A stretch of DNA of 64,000 bases from Chitinophaga rupis (GCF_900109685.1 NZ_FOBB01000005.1:186001-250000); one strand, 5' to 3'. Counted from the stretch's first letter, positions 17,205 through 26,918 are shown. Made by a program: numbers and translations. Notes: generated by a model from the sequence alone, not told the origin.

Positions 17205-19476
17205 AACAAAATATATGTCCGCCAGGATCTTCAATAGTCTCATACAGTCCAATATGGGTGGCGGCCCGCATGGTAATTTTGAAGCCGTCATCATTAACCA
17301 TGAAGGAAAGCTGCAGCACTGGTGGCGGGATAATTCTGCTGCCGGCGGAGAAACCTGGAAACCAGGACAGCTCATTACCGGCCAGGTAGCCGGTCCTGCA
17401 TCTATTATACAAAGTGATTTTATACAGGACGGCCATGGGAATTTTGAAGTAGTGGTTCCGTTGCAGGTTGGCAATAGAATGGAACTCTGGCATTTCTGGA
17501 GAAGCAATGCAGATGTAACTACACCCTGGCAAAAAGGTCTGCAGATAAACGGTCCGGAGGATGTTGTAGCCGGCCCTGCTTCCATTATACAAAGTGATTT
17601 TATACAAGGCGGCCATGGTAACTTTGAAGTAGTAGTACCCTTGCGGGTTGGCAACAACACTGAACTCCGGCATTTCTGGAAAAATAATGCAGATAGAACT
17701 ACACCCTGGCAAAAGGGACAACGGGTAACCGGTCCAGAGGATGATGTAGCCGGTCCTGCTTCCATTATACAAAGTGATTTTGTACAAGGCGGTCATGGTA
17801 ATTTTGAAGTAGTGGTACCCCTGCGTGTTGGTAACAACACAGCACTCTGGCACTTCTGGAAAAACAATACGGATGTAACTACCCCCTGGCAAAGGGGACA
17901 ACGGGTAACCGGCCTGCAGGACGCGGTGGCAGGCCCTGGCTCCATTATACAAAGTGATTTTATGGAAGGCGGCCATGGCAATTTTGAAGTGGTAGTACCG
18001 CTTTTCAGCAGCAATGGCCGTAAAGAGCTGTGGCATTTTTGGAGAAGCAATGCAGATGTAACTGCGTCCTGGCAAAGGGGACAGCTGATCTCAGCATCTG
18101 CCGGCGGCAACGGCTGCATTATCCGCAGCGATTATGTTACCGGCGGGCATCCGCATAATTTTGAAGTGCTTACGGACGAATGTTCGCAATCCGTAGTGCA
18201 TTACCGGCATTTGAATGAAGATGTTACTTTTCCCTGGCTGCGCGGCAAAGTAATAATAGGAGAGCCTGCGCTTCCGCAAATGAAATACGTGCAAAAAGTA
18301 GTGCAGCTTACCGGTGAGTATGACCGTACTGTGTGGAAAGATGGCCAGCCTTCTTTTGCCTTTAACCGCACGGAGACCCAGTGGGGGCTTAAAGGCACGG
18401 ACCTGGGCGTTTCCTTCCGGCATAATGCTAAAGTTTTTTTCCTGTTTGGAGATTCCTGGGGCCGCCACTGGAATGAGGCTGGCCGCACTACTTTTGATGC
18501 CATTGCCCACACTACTGATCTCTGCGCAAGGGATGGGCTGCATTTGACCTTTAACGATCAGGCGCCTGTTATCAGTGGCGATGACAGTATTACCCAGGCT
18601 GAATTTGATGTGCCGCTGGATGGCTTTAGCCTGGATGGCCGGCTATACGTATTTTTCTCTTCCAATCATTTTAAAGTTGGCAATGCGGCAGTTATGGGCC
18701 GTTCTGTTCTTTGCGCCTCTGCTGATGAGGGTTTGAGCTTTCAGTATATAGGCACCTATTCCAGTGCTAAGTTCATCAATGTATCTGTGGTGGCGGAGCG
18801 GGAGCCTGCACGTTATAACATTCACAGCGGCGCGGGTTTATGGATCTGGGGTTCCGGCAGGTACCGCTCCAGCGATGTATATCTTTCCTTTTTGCCCTTC
18901 GCTAATATTTTAAACGGCAGCATGGCCGCTCTTTATTTTGCCGGTACAGACCCGTTTAACCAGCCTGTTTGGAGCGGTGCGGAAGCAGATGCGGTAGCAC
19001 TTTTCTGCGCCGGGTGCATTGGCGAGTTCTCCGTACGTTTCAGCAAGTACCTGCAGCAATGGGTGATCACTTATAACGGGGATAATCCCAGGGGCATTAT
19101 TCTCAGAACAGCGGATACCCCTTACGGGCCATGGCCGGAACAGCAAATGTTATTCAATCCATTCACGAACGGATATGGTAAAATTATGCATAGCGCCCAT
19201 ACACCGGATAAATTAAATGAACCTGCTTTTTGGGGTGGTAGCGACCGGTACGGGGAATCTGGCGGAGAGTATGGGCCTTACCAGGCAAGCGATTATGAAA
19301 CCGGGATCATTGGCCGGTTTGCAAAGATCTATTTTACCCTTTCCACCTGGAACCCTTACCAGGCTAACCTGATGTATGGCATTGTGCCGGCAAAAGGCAG
19401 CACGGAAGCAGACCTTGAAAACCTGCATGTGGATTTTACACGCTTTGATACCCATTGCCTGGGAAGGATCCGGTAA
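17194..19476 (+). CDS. Lectin-like propeller repeats fused to a DUF4185 domain
   Basis: This 760-residue protein has two parts. Residues about 12-355 hold six repeats of about 60 residues with the pattern GPASIIQSDF..GGHGNFEVVVPL....ELWHFW......PWQ.G, resembling PLL-type fucose-lectin propellers. Residues about 365-755 match the DUF4185 pattern (LGVSFRHNAKVFFLFGDSW, GRLYVFFSSNH, GLWIWGSGRYRSSDVYL), a five-bladed propeller hydrolase-like fold. No signal peptide is evident from either ATG (17194, or 17215 giving MSARIFNS). It likely binds or acts on glycans, but catalytic activity is not established. Confidence 0.82.
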   Translation: MGSKTKYMSARIFNSLIQSNMGGGPHGNFEAVIINHEGKLQHWWRDNSAAGGETWKPGQLITGQVAGPASIIQSDFIQDGHGNFEVVVPLQVGNRMELWHFWRSNADVTTPWQKGLQINGPEDVVAGPASIIQSDFIQGGHGNFEVVVPLRVGNNTELRHFWKNNADRTTPWQKGQRVTGPEDDVAGPASIIQSDFVQGGHGNFEVVVPLRVGNNTALWHFWKNNTDVTTPWQRGQRVTGLQDAVAGPGSIIQSDFMEGGHGNFEVVVPLFSSNGRKELWHFWRSNADVTASWQRGQLISASAGGNGCIIRSDYVTGGHPHNFEVLTDECSQSVVHYRHLNEDVTFPWLRGKVIIGEPALPQMKYVQKVVQLTGEYDRTVWKDGQPSFAFNRTETQWGLKGTDLGVSFRHNAKVFFLFGDSWGRHWNEAGRTTFDAIAHTTDLCARDGLHLTFNDQAPVISGDDSITQAEFDVPLDGFSLDGRLYVFFSSNHFKVGNAAVMGRSVLCASADEGLSFQYIGTYSSAKFINVSVVAEREPARYNIHSGAGLWIWGSGRYRSSDVYLSFLPFANILNGSMAALYFAGTDPFNQPVWSGAEADAVALFCAGCIGEFSVRFSKYLQQWVITYNGDNPRGIILRTADTPYGPWPEQQMLFNPFTNGYGKIMHSAHTPDKLNEPAFWGGSDRYGESGGEYGPYQASDYETGIIGRFAKIYFTLSTWNPYQANLMYGIVPAKGSTEADLENLHVDFTRFDTHCLGRIR
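17221..18120. repeat. In-frame 180-bp tandem repeats
   Basis: The block CATTATACAAAGTGATTTT recurs at exactly 180-bp spacing: 17401, 17581, 17761 and 17941 mark the same point in consecutive units. First and last units are more diverged. The exact period and near-identical DNA in the middle copies suggest recent duplication of propeller blades. Confidence 0.85.
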
Positions 19477-19522
19477 CATGTACCGGAAACCCTGCATCGG
19501 GGGAATGGGGGATAGGCGCCGA

Positions 19523-19915
19523 TCAGGTATATTTTTCCAATAGCTCCTTCATTACGCCTATCTGTGTTTCCACCGTATCGGGTTTGGTCACACATTCCAG
19601 GGCGCCCAGCTCCATGCATTGGGCCGCCTGTTCCTTCATGATGTTTGTAGAGAAAATAATAACGGGTACATCCTCAAATTCTTTCATTTTGCGGATCTCC
19701 GTTAAAAATTCAATGCCATTCATCCGGGGCATGTTCAGGTCTAAAAAAATAATATCAGGTTTGGTAAAGCCATTTCCATTAATTAACTCAAACGCATGTA
19801 CGCCATCCTGGGCTGAGGTTAAACTGGCAGTATTATCAATGGTTGTAAGCACAAATTGGAAGATGTTCCTGTCGTCGTTATCATCATCAACTAAAAATAC
19901 ATTTCTATTGCTCAT
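19523..19915 (-). CDS. Single-domain CheY-like response regulator
   Basis: This 130-residue protein is a receiver domain only: acidic cluster DDDNDD (10-15), phospho-acceptor Asp59 in IIFLDLNMPRMNG, Ser/Thr in IIFSTN and Lys in CVTKPD. There is no output domain. Such stand-alone receivers pass phosphate to or from an unlinked histidine kinase. The target is unknown. Confidence 0.93.
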   Translation of the reverse strand: MSNRNVFLVDDDNDDRNIFQFVLTTIDNTASLTSAQDGVHAFELINGNGFTKPDIIFLDLNMPRMNGIEFLTEIRKMKEFEDVPVIIFSTNIMKEQAAQCMELGALECVTKPDTVETQIGVMKELLEKYT

Positions 19916-20081
19916 CCGGGTAAAATTATATCTTATAAAAGTAATGCATTGAGCCTGATAGTTAATACGGATAAGGGATGAATGATCAGATAAAATTATT
20001 TTTCATCTGTTTAAGGATGAGCACGTTAGTTTCGTTTTCCTGCACTTTTATTCTATCTTGTTGTATCTCACGTTATAGAAC

Positions 20082-22088
20082 ATGTACCTTATGAATCGTA
20101 TCATCCGGGGCGCAGCCCGTTACAAAAAAAGCAGCTTTTTCGTTTTCCTGTTGTTTGCTTTGCCAGGTTTGGCACAGCAGTATAACATTACTTCTCCCTG
20201 TAAAAATATAACCGTGCAGGTTAGTAATGATGCCGGTATCAGCTATAGCATTGTTTACAATGATAAAACGGTCATATTACCTTCTCCCCTGGGATTTGAG
20301 CTTGAAAATGAACCTGCTATGAAGGGCGGTTTTAAGGTCTTAAGCCAGGAAGAAACAACCTTTAACGAAACCTGGGAGCCTGTAATAAAAATCAAACACG
20401 CGGCTGTTGTGAATCATTACAATGAGCTGAACCTGCTGCTGGCGGAAAAAGATAGCCTGATGCGGCATCTGCGCCTTTGCTTCCGGGTGTATGATGATGG
20501 TGTGGCTTTCCGGTATACCCTCTACAGGAGCGGGAAACCGGGGAACCGGCAGATAACCGGGGAGCTTACCGGCTTCCGCTTTGCAGGCGATCAAAAAGCC
20601 TGGGTAGCTGAATATAAAAGCGGATATGCCTCCAGCCAGGAAGCTGAATTTGCAGCCAAAGCACTAACAGATATGCATATATCCACCAAAGCCGGTCTGC
20701 CTTTGCTCACAAAGGTGAATGAAAATGCCTGGGCAGCCATTACGGAAGCGGAGATAGATAATTACCCCGGCTTTTATTTAGGCGCATCCCGGCAGGCCGA
20801 CAGCAGCATCACACTATTTACCAAACTGGCGCCATTGCCGCACGAGCCGGAAGATGGCGTGAAAGCCCGCTTTGATGATAGCCTGCCCACACCCTGGCGC
20901 GTGATCATGCTGGCAGCAACACCGGGTAAGCTCATTGAATCTGAAATAGTGCAGAACCTTAACAAGCCCTGTGCTATTGCAGACCCTTCCTGGATAAAAC
21001 CCGGCATGAGCGCATGGGACCATTGGTGGAGCGGAGAAGTGAAAATGGATATGCCCACCATAAAAACTTATATAGACTATGCTTCCCGGGAAGGATGGCC
21101 TTATATGCTAATCGACTGGCAATGGTACGGCCCTTTCAATCAGCCGGTGGCGGATATTACCAAACCCGCACCCCAGCTGAATATGCCGGAAATACTGCAG
21201 TATGCAGCCGCTAAGAAGGTACGCTGCTGGCTTTGGCTGTATAGTGCTGATGTTAACCGGAACAACAATTTTGAAAAGGCTTTTGCCTTATACGAAAGCT
21301 GGGGTATTGCCGGGATAAAAATAGATTTTATGGACCGCGACGACCAGGAGATGGTGAACTGGTACCACCAGATCATTAAGGCCGCTGCAGCGCATCACCT
21401 GCTGGTGGATTTTCATGGCGCTTATAAGCCGGATGGTATTACCCGCACCTATCCCAATATGATCACACGCGAAGGGGTGATGGGAGAGGAGTACTACAAA
21501 TTCTCCAACCGTGTAACGCCGGAACATAATACCACACTGCCTTTTACGCGCATGCTTGCCGGTCCTATGGATTATACGCCCGGCGGCTTTTTAAATGTAA
21601 CGCAAAAGCAGTTCAAGCAGCAGTCGCCCACTTTGGTTTCCAATACACGCTGTGCAGAGCTGGCCAAGTTTGTTGTGTATGAAAGCCCTTTCATGGTGAA
21701 TTGTGAACACCCCGGAAATGTATACGGCCAGCCCGGGGAGAATTTTTTACAGCAGGTGCCTACTACCTGGGACGATACACAGGTGCTGGATGGTTATCCC
21801 GGGGAGTTTGTTGCCATTGCCCGCCGTTCCGGCAACAGCTGGTTCATTGGCGCCTTAAATAACAGCAAGGGCAGAACGCTTAAAGTGCCTACCGGTTTTT
21901 TATCCGCCGGCAATTACCAGCTGCAGATCTGGACAGATGCAAAGGACGCGGATGTGGATCCCAAAAAGGTACAGCAATCCACCATTACCCTGAAAGCCGG
22001 TACTCCGCTAACCATCCGTATGAGCAATGCAGGTGGTTATGTAGCTATAATAAAACCGTTCACTATAAATTCTGATCATGCTAAATAG
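20082..22088 (+). CDS. Secreted GH97 enzyme, probably retaining alpha-galactosidase type
   Basis: This 668-residue protein has a signal peptide (FFVFLLFALPGLAQ). It has an N-terminal GH97 beta-sandwich (about 34-300), a TIM barrel (about 305-560) and a C-terminal beta domain. GIKIDFMDRD places Asp415 where retaining GH97 enzymes carry the nucleophile, and MGEEYY places Glu470 where the acid/base sits. Inverting alpha-glucosidases such as SusB use Glu residues instead. Substrate is therefore more likely alpha-galactoside than starch, by inference. Its end overlaps the GH16 start by 11 bp, so both are one transcript. A second ATG at 20091 is equally possible. Confidence 0.9.
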   Translation: MYLMNRIIRGAARYKKSSFFVFLLFALPGLAQQYNITSPCKNITVQVSNDAGISYSIVYNDKTVILPSPLGFELENEPAMKGGFKVLSQEETTFNETWEPVIKIKHAAVVNHYNELNLLLAEKDSLMRHLRLCFRVYDDGVAFRYTLYRSGKPGNRQITGELTGFRFAGDQKAWVAEYKSGYASSQEAEFAAKALTDMHISTKAGLPLLTKVNENAWAAITEAEIDNYPGFYLGASRQADSSITLFTKLAPLPHEPEDGVKARFDDSLPTPWRVIMLAATPGKLIESEIVQNLNKPCAIADPSWIKPGMSAWDHWWSGEVKMDMPTIKTYIDYASREGWPYMLIDWQWYGPFNQPVADITKPAPQLNMPEILQYAAAKKVRCWLWLYSADVNRNNNFEKAFALYESWGIAGIKIDFMDRDDQEMVNWYHQIIKAAAAHHLLVDFHGAYKPDGITRTYPNMITREGVMGEEYYKFSNRVTPEHNTTLPFTRMLAGPMDYTPGGFLNVTQKQFKQQSPTLVSNTRCAELAKFVVYESPFMVNCEHPGNVYGQPGENFLQQVPTTWDDTQVLDGYPGEFVAIARRSGNSWFIGALNNSKGRTLKVPTGFLSAGNYQLQIWTDAKDADVDPKKVQQSTITLKAGTPLTIRMSNAGGYVAIIKPFTINSDHAK

Positions 22089-22923
22089 GTGGATGTTCCT
22101 GCTCGCTTTATATGCGGCGCCGCGTACTGTGTTTGCACAAAAAGATACTACCGCCTCTGCTTACCAGCTGGTATGGGCTGATGAATTTAGTAAAGATGGC
22201 CCACCGGATCCGCAGTACTGGGGGTATGAAAAAGGTTTTGTAAGAAATGAGGAGGCGCAATGGTACCAGCCGGAAAATGCCTATTGCAAAAACGGGCTGC
22301 TGATCATTGAAGCCAGGAAAGAGCAAAAGCCTAATCCCTTTTATGAAGCAGGCAGCAAAGACTGGCGGAAGAAAGATAAAATGATCCGTTACACATCGGC
22401 CAGCATCAATACTTCCGGCTTTAAAAGCTGGCAGTATGGCCGTTTTGAAATGAGAGGACGAATAGACATCAGCCCCGGCTTATGGCCCGCCTGGTGGACA
22501 CTGGGCGTAAAAGGACACTGGCCGGCCAATGGAGAAATTGATATAATGGAATATTACCGGAACAAGCTGCTGGCAAATGTGGCATGCCTGGACAGTAATA
22601 AAAAAGCGGAGTGGTATTCCAAAACCAGGAGTATAGATTCGCTGGGCGGCGCTATCTGGTCCGCTAAATTTCATGTATGGCGTATGGATTGGGACGAAAC
22701 CGCCATTGCCCTGTACGTGGATGATATGTTAATGAATAAGGTAACATTGGATAAGCTGGTAAATAAAGATGGCAGCGGTGTAAATCCATTTAACCAGCCG
22801 CATTACATGCTGCTGAACCTGGCCATGGGCGGCATGAATGGAGGAAACATTACATCCAAAACACCATTCCCTGCAAGGTTTGAGGTGGATTATGTGCGGG
22901 TGTACCAGAAGAAGGTGCCTTAA
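22078..22923 (+). CDS. Secreted GH16 endo-beta-glucanase-like enzyme
   Basis: This 281-residue protein has a signal peptide (about 1-20). One GH16 beta-jelly-roll carries the catalytic motif ExDxxE in GEIDIMEYY (Glu153, Asp155, Glu158). The pattern WPANGEIDIMEY and the C-terminal FEVDYVRVYQ match laminarinase-type GH16 (beta-1,3-glucanases), but licheninase or other activities cannot be excluded. It overlaps the GH97 gene by 11 bp. Confidence 0.93.
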   Translation: MLNRWMFLLALYAAPRTVFAQKDTTASAYQLVWADEFSKDGPPDPQYWGYEKGFVRNEEAQWYQPENAYCKNGLLIIEARKEQKPNPFYEAGSKDWRKKDKMIRYTSASINTSGFKSWQYGRFEMRGRIDISPGLWPAWWTLGVKGHWPANGEIDIMEYYRNKLLANVACLDSNKKAEWYSKTRSIDSLGGAIWSAKFHVWRMDWDETAIALYVDDMLMNKVTLDKLVNKDGSGVNPFNQPHYMLLNLAMGGMNGGNITSKTPFPARFEVDYVRVYQKKVP

Positions 22924-23007
22924 CCTATGTAATATATATTACTGTAACAAATGGCAAAAAGCAGCTAACAAAAATGATTGTTAAATAACAGGTAACTCTC
23001 CGGATTA

Positions 23008-23046
23008 AAGGCAGCTATCATTTCCTGATGGCTGCCTTCTTTTTTT
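23008..23046 (+). terminator. Rho-independent terminator after GH97-GH16
   Basis: AAGGCAGC (23008-23015) pairs with GCTGCCTT (23031-23038), with ATCA/TGAT extending the stem. A CTTTTTTT run follows. It ends the GH97-GH16 transcript. Confidence 0.85.
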
Positions 23047-23197
23047 CAGAAAAATTCAAATTCACCGCTCCGTTAATGTGTTATTAATCGAATATTAATG
23101 CCCCCGGCTTTACTTTGCATAACCATATTCATAATTCCACGTCTTCTCCATTTATATAATAAACCATATCGTTTCACCCTTAATCAATTACTATCTT

Positions 23198-24718
23198 ATG
23201 GTAAAAAAGAACGTACTGCTGCTGCTCGCCATTATAGCCCTTGGTGTGAGCTGTAAAAAAGAGGTCAAAGAAGATCCATTAACGGATGATCCCGATACAC
23301 GGCGGGCGAAAACTGAGATCGCGCCCGGCCAGTATATTGGCGTAACCATGGGATTTGATCATGACGCCAGGCTGGGAGGAAAAACTCCGGGCGCCGGTGG
23401 CAACATCTGTTATAATTTATCCATTTTTAAATCCACTGACAATGATAATGACTGGTGGGATAACATTGCAGAGGAAATTGCATACAGCGGGGTAGATTTT
23501 GTAGCGCCTACCCTGCGTGGATACACGCCCAATAACAGCCGGGATGCGGGAGATCCGCGCAGGCTTACCAGCCTGGTGGCTGCCATGGACCGGCGTGGCC
23601 TGAGCAATGCTTTTAAGATCGCCATTTTTGATGATAACCCCGCCTCCTGGACGGCTGCCCGTAACCTGGATAATGGCGACGGCTACGACTACACGCCCCT
23701 GTTTGACTGCGGCAATACCGACAACTACAAATATATCTGGGACTACGACATTAAAGCCACTTTTACAGCGGTGCCGGATGCAAAGCGCTTTAAAATAAAC
23801 GGGCGTCCGCTCATTATGTTCTGGAGCGTAGCCAATGCATTCTGCACCAACCAGGGAAATGGTAACCTGAAAAAGATAGTGCAGTATGTGCGCACTCAAT
23901 GCCAGACCAGTTTTGGTTTTAACCCCTACATTGTTGTGGACCCTACCTGGCTGCAGTTTGATCAGCAGTGTAACGACCCTGCAGTAATTGATGCAGTAAA
24001 CCCCTGGTTCAATATGGCTAATCCCTGGCGGGTAAGCACCTTCAATAATGTGAAAGTAGGTACCGCAGTACCGGGCTTCCGGGTAGTAACCGCCACTACC
24101 AATATGTTCATAGATGCCAATCATGGGCAAACCTTTATTACAGGGCTCAGCAATACCGCTAATGCAGGTGCTTTGATCACGCTGGTGGAAGGGTTTACGG
24201 ACTGGCCGGAGAATACCAGCGTATGGCGCAGTAAGGATACTGTCTATTATGATTATCCTAACCAGCGCATTAATATTCTGCGCCGTTATACCAATAAAGC
24301 CTATGGCAATTTAAAAGTAGAAGCAGAGGGCTGTGATTATTATAATGATCTGTCGGCCGGCAACAGCGGCAATACCTACCGCGATGGGAATATTGACATT
24401 GTTAAAACCGGCGATGCAAATGGCGGTTGGCACGTAACCAACACCCAGGCCGGCGAATGGCTGGAATGGAAAGAGCTGCCCCTGCTGGCAGCAACCCGTT
24501 TCCAGGTCAGGTATTCCTCTAACCAGGCAGGCTCCGTGCGTTTTATTGTAGATGGGGTTAGCCAGCCGGTTATTAACCTGCCGGTAACCGGTAACGGCAG
24601 CTATGCTACTGCCGATGCAGGTACTATCTCTTTTGCCGGCAACAGCCTGCATACGGTACGTTTACAGATCGTGAGCGGTAACCCGGCCATTAACTATTTT
24701 AATGTAGTTGCGCAATAA
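23198..24718 (+). CDS. DUF5010-like glycosidase-type lipoprotein with C-terminal CBM
   Basis: This 506-residue protein is a lipoprotein (LGVSC lipobox, Cys19). The central part (about 45-370: YIGVTMGFDHD, GVDFVAPTLRGYTPN, FKIAIFDDNPASW, NGRPLIMFWSV) resembles DUF5010 or GH99-like TIM-barrel proteins. The last about 125 residues (VEAEGCDYYN, AGEWLEWKELPL, RFIVDGVSQPV) look like a CBM6/CBM35-type sugar-binding domain. I infer a surface glycan-active enzyme of unknown specificity. It is followed 27 bp later by an esterase gene. Confidence 0.78.
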   Translation: MVKKNVLLLLAIIALGVSCKKEVKEDPLTDDPDTRRAKTEIAPGQYIGVTMGFDHDARLGGKTPGAGGNICYNLSIFKSTDNDNDWWDNIAEEIAYSGVDFVAPTLRGYTPNNSRDAGDPRRLTSLVAAMDRRGLSNAFKIAIFDDNPASWTAARNLDNGDGYDYTPLFDCGNTDNYKYIWDYDIKATFTAVPDAKRFKINGRPLIMFWSVANAFCTNQGNGNLKKIVQYVRTQCQTSFGFNPYIVVDPTWLQFDQQCNDPAVIDAVNPWFNMANPWRVSTFNNVKVGTAVPGFRVVTATTNMFIDANHGQTFITGLSNTANAGALITLVEGFTDWPENTSVWRSKDTVYYDYPNQRINILRRYTNKAYGNLKVEAEGCDYYNDLSAGNSGNTYRDGNIDIVKTGDANGGWHVTNTQAGEWLEWKELPLLAATRFQVRYSSNQAGSVRFIVDGVSQPVINLPVTGNGSYATADAGTISFAGNSLHTVRLQIVSGNPAINYFNVVAQ

Positions 24719-24745
24719 CATTCATCTATAAAATCAGATCGGAAA

Positions 24746-25849
24746 ATGGAAGCACTGAAAAATCTTTTATGTATAGGGCTTATCAGCCTTTCACTGGGAT
24801 GCGCCAAACAGCAGCTGTTAACGGCTGAAGGGGTTAATTCCACGAAGAATAAAGACCGGGTGAAAGCAAAGGCTGTACTTGTAATGCCCGGCGCAGTGGG
24901 CGATACCAACATCAGATATTTTGGCCGCTGGAATTTCAGCAATGCCACCCAGTATGAAAGCGACTGGGGTGGCGCTTATATTAAAGTGAAATTTACGGGG
25001 ACCACCGTTAAAATTAAGGTGGGGAATAACACCAACTACTATGCAAAAATTGATAATGGCCCATGGGTAAGCTACAAAGGCGTTAGCGGCACGGTGAACC
25101 TTACATCCACACCCTTGGCCAATGGCACACATACCTTATCAGTAGCCCAGGGGAAAGACTACAGCTATGTATTCATTTTCCAGGGATTAATACTGGATGC
25201 AGGCGCTACCACCAGTGCGCCGCAGGTAGGAGCAGACCTGATAGAATACATTGGCGATTCTATTACGGCCGGTTATACGGATGACCAGGCAAATGTTTCT
25301 GATTACGCCTGGGTATGTTCGGAGGCATTAGGGGCTGAACATACGCAGATCGCTTACCCGGGTATAGCACTTACCAATAACTTTGGTATCAATGCCAATA
25401 AAACCGGCATGGAGATCCAGTATTTCAAACAGCAATCGCTGGCCTTTACGAACTCGCCGGACTGGGACTTTACCCGGTATACGCCTAAAGTGGTGGTGAT
25501 TAATCTTGGGCAGAACGATCAAAGCACACAGGTGCCTGACAGCCTGTTTCAAAGCACCTACATCTCCTTCCTGGGAAAAGTAAGGGCTAAATTCCCGAAC
25601 GCGCACATTTTTGCTATGAGAACATTCTTCGGCGTAAAAGCTGCGCAAACACTGGCTGCTGTAAATGCAAGAATAGCCGCCGGTGACAACAAGGTACACT
25701 ATATTAATACAGATGGATGGCTTACGCGTAACAGCCCGGACTATACGAATAATACGGATGTACATCCCAGTGTAAGCGGGCATATAAAAGCTGCAGGCCG
25801 TTTACAGCCTATTCTGGCGCCTTACCTGAGCGGTGGCGCTCAACCATAG
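24746..25849 (+). CDS. CE2-like SGNH/GDSL carbohydrate esterase lipoprotein
   Basis: This 367-residue protein is a lipoprotein (SLSLGC, Cys19). The N-terminal beta-sandwich (about 50-155) and C-terminal SGNH hydrolase domain match the carbohydrate esterase family 2 layout. The catalytic Ser172 is in GDSITAGYT, the block III Asn is in NLGQNDQ, and Asp338 and His340 are in DVHPSVSGH. CE2 enzymes remove acetyl groups from polysaccharides such as glucomannan or xylan. It is in line with the preceding lipoprotein gene, so they likely form one operon. Confidence 0.87.
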   Translation: MEALKNLLCIGLISLSLGCAKQQLLTAEGVNSTKNKDRVKAKAVLVMPGAVGDTNIRYFGRWNFSNATQYESDWGGAYIKVKFTGTTVKIKVGNNTNYYAKIDNGPWVSYKGVSGTVNLTSTPLANGTHTLSVAQGKDYSYVFIFQGLILDAGATTSAPQVGADLIEYIGDSITAGYTDDQANVSDYAWVCSEALGAEHTQIAYPGIALTNNFGINANKTGMEIQYFKQQSLAFTNSPDWDFTRYTPKVVVINLGQNDQSTQVPDSLFQSTYISFLGKVRAKFPNAHIFAMRTFFGVKAAQTLAAVNARIAAGDNKVHYINTDGWLTRNSPDYTNNTDVHPSVSGHIKAAGRLQPILAPYLSGGAQP

Positions 25850-25875
25850 TAAACCCTGCATGGTTTATTAGTGGA

Positions 25876-25911
25876 GCGGTTGTACCAGCAATGGTGCAGC
25901 CGCCTTTTTTT
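25876..25911 (+). terminator. Terminator after the CE2-like gene
   Basis: GCGG...ACC pairs with GGT...CCGC in a hairpin with internal mismatches, followed by a run of seven T. Confidence 0.65.
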
Positions 25912-25988
25912 ACAGTCATACTTCATTGGCCAATGAAGTATTGATCCCTAAAGTGCTGTTACTTTGTACGTAAATCAGTACTATAATT

Positions 25989-26462
25989 ATGAAAGATATC
26001 TTGCTGAAAATGAAAAGCCTGTTCGCCGGTAAATGGGCAGGAGAGGGGTTTGCAAAATTCCCTACCATTGACGATACCGCTTATACAGAACAGCTGGAAT
26101 TTATACCGGATGAGTACAAAGACGCTATCTTTTTCCGGCAAAAAACATGGTATAAGAACAATACGGAAAAGAATGGCCACACCGTTTTCTGGGACACCGG
26201 GTTCATTATACTAAAGGAAGATAAGATCCTGCTGCACAGCGTGCAGGTAGGCGGGCGTATGGAAACATATGAGCTGATGCAAACGGAGAATGAAACGTTC
26301 ACGTTTAACAGCGCAGCTATTTTAAATGATCCCAGAAGTATCCGTTCACAAAGGATTTTTACTGTAAATGGCGACCACTTTCATTATGAGCTGAATATGG
26401 CTAGCCATGCAGCTGATTTTCAAAATCATTTACTGGCTGATTTGGAAAGGGCTGAATTTTAG
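25989..26462 (+). CDS. Nitrobindin-like heme-binding beta-barrel protein
   Basis: This 157-residue cytosolic protein has the N-terminal FAGKWAGEGFAKFP, matching the GxWxGxG start of the nitrobindin/THAP4-like (DUF1794) barrel. Its C-terminus FHYELNMASHA contains a His at a plausible heme-ligand position. Nitrobindins bind ferric heme and nitric oxide or peroxynitrite. Function here is inferred from the motif alone. A TTACTTTG sequence about 25 bp upstream may be its promoter -7 element. Confidence 0.72.
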   Translation: MKDILLKMKSLFAGKWAGEGFAKFPTIDDTAYTEQLEFIPDEYKDAIFFRQKTWYKNNTEKNGHTVFWDTGFIILKEDKILLHSVQVGGRMETYELMQTENETFTFNSAAILNDPRSIRSQRIFTVNGDHFHYELNMASHAADFQNHLLADLERAEF

Positions 26463-26546
26463 GGGCCGGTCAAACTGTTAAAGGACGCACAATCGTAAAA
26501 CAACGCAGGCGCCGCTGCGCCTGGCCCGTATAACAGTAGAGATGCT

Positions 26547-26554
26547 TACCTTTG
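26547..26554 (+). promoter_or_regulatory. -7 promoter box of the DUF488 gene
   Basis: TACCTTTG is a perfect TAnnTTTG match 13 bp before the ATG at 26568. No matching -33 element is obvious. Confidence 0.5.
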
Positions 26555-26567
26555 AAAAAAAACTTGT

Positions 26568-26918
26568 ATGGCTATCCATATAAAAAGGATCTACGATCCC
26601 GTTTCAAAGACCGATGGTTACCGCATACTGGTAGACCGTTTATGGCCGCGTGGCATTAAAAAGGAAGACGCGCATATTGATGAATGGATGAAGGAAATTG
26701 CGCCTTCTACGGAATTGCGGAAATGGTTCCATCATGAGGAGGGGGATTGGGAAGCATTCCGCAAAAAGTATCATGCTGAATTAAAGGGATCACCGGCAGT
26801 GGAAGAACTGCGGTCTTGTATCAAAGAACATAAGACCGTAACGTTTTTGTATGCGGCGAAGGATGAGGAACATAATCATGCATTGGTGTTGCAGGAGTAT
26901 ATGGAGAAGCATAAGTGA
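26568..26918 (+). CDS. DUF488 family protein
   Basis: This 116-residue protein has the conserved DUF488 blocks: IKRIYDPVS, DGYRILVDRLWPRGIKKEDA, LRKWFHHEEGDWEAFRKKY and VTFLYAAKDEEHNHA. The family is widespread and small; its biochemical role is not settled. Full length, no signal peptide. Confidence 0.92.
   Translation: MAIHIKRIYDPVSKTDGYRILVDRLWPRGIKKEDAHIDEWMKEIAPSTELRKWFHHEEGDWEAFRKKYHAELKGSPAVEELRSCIKEHKTVTFLYAAKDEEHNHALVLQEYMEKHK

Noticed and set aside
17125..18075. Long minus-strand ORF of 316 codons opposite the lectin repeats
   Set aside because: It mirrors the 180-bp repeats of the real plus-strand gene, has no domain and no start context, so it is an antisense shadow.
17221..18120. 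Regular 180-bp repeats as a CRISPR-like array
   Set aside because: Units are coding, in frame and far too long and similar throughout, with no spacers and no cas genes.
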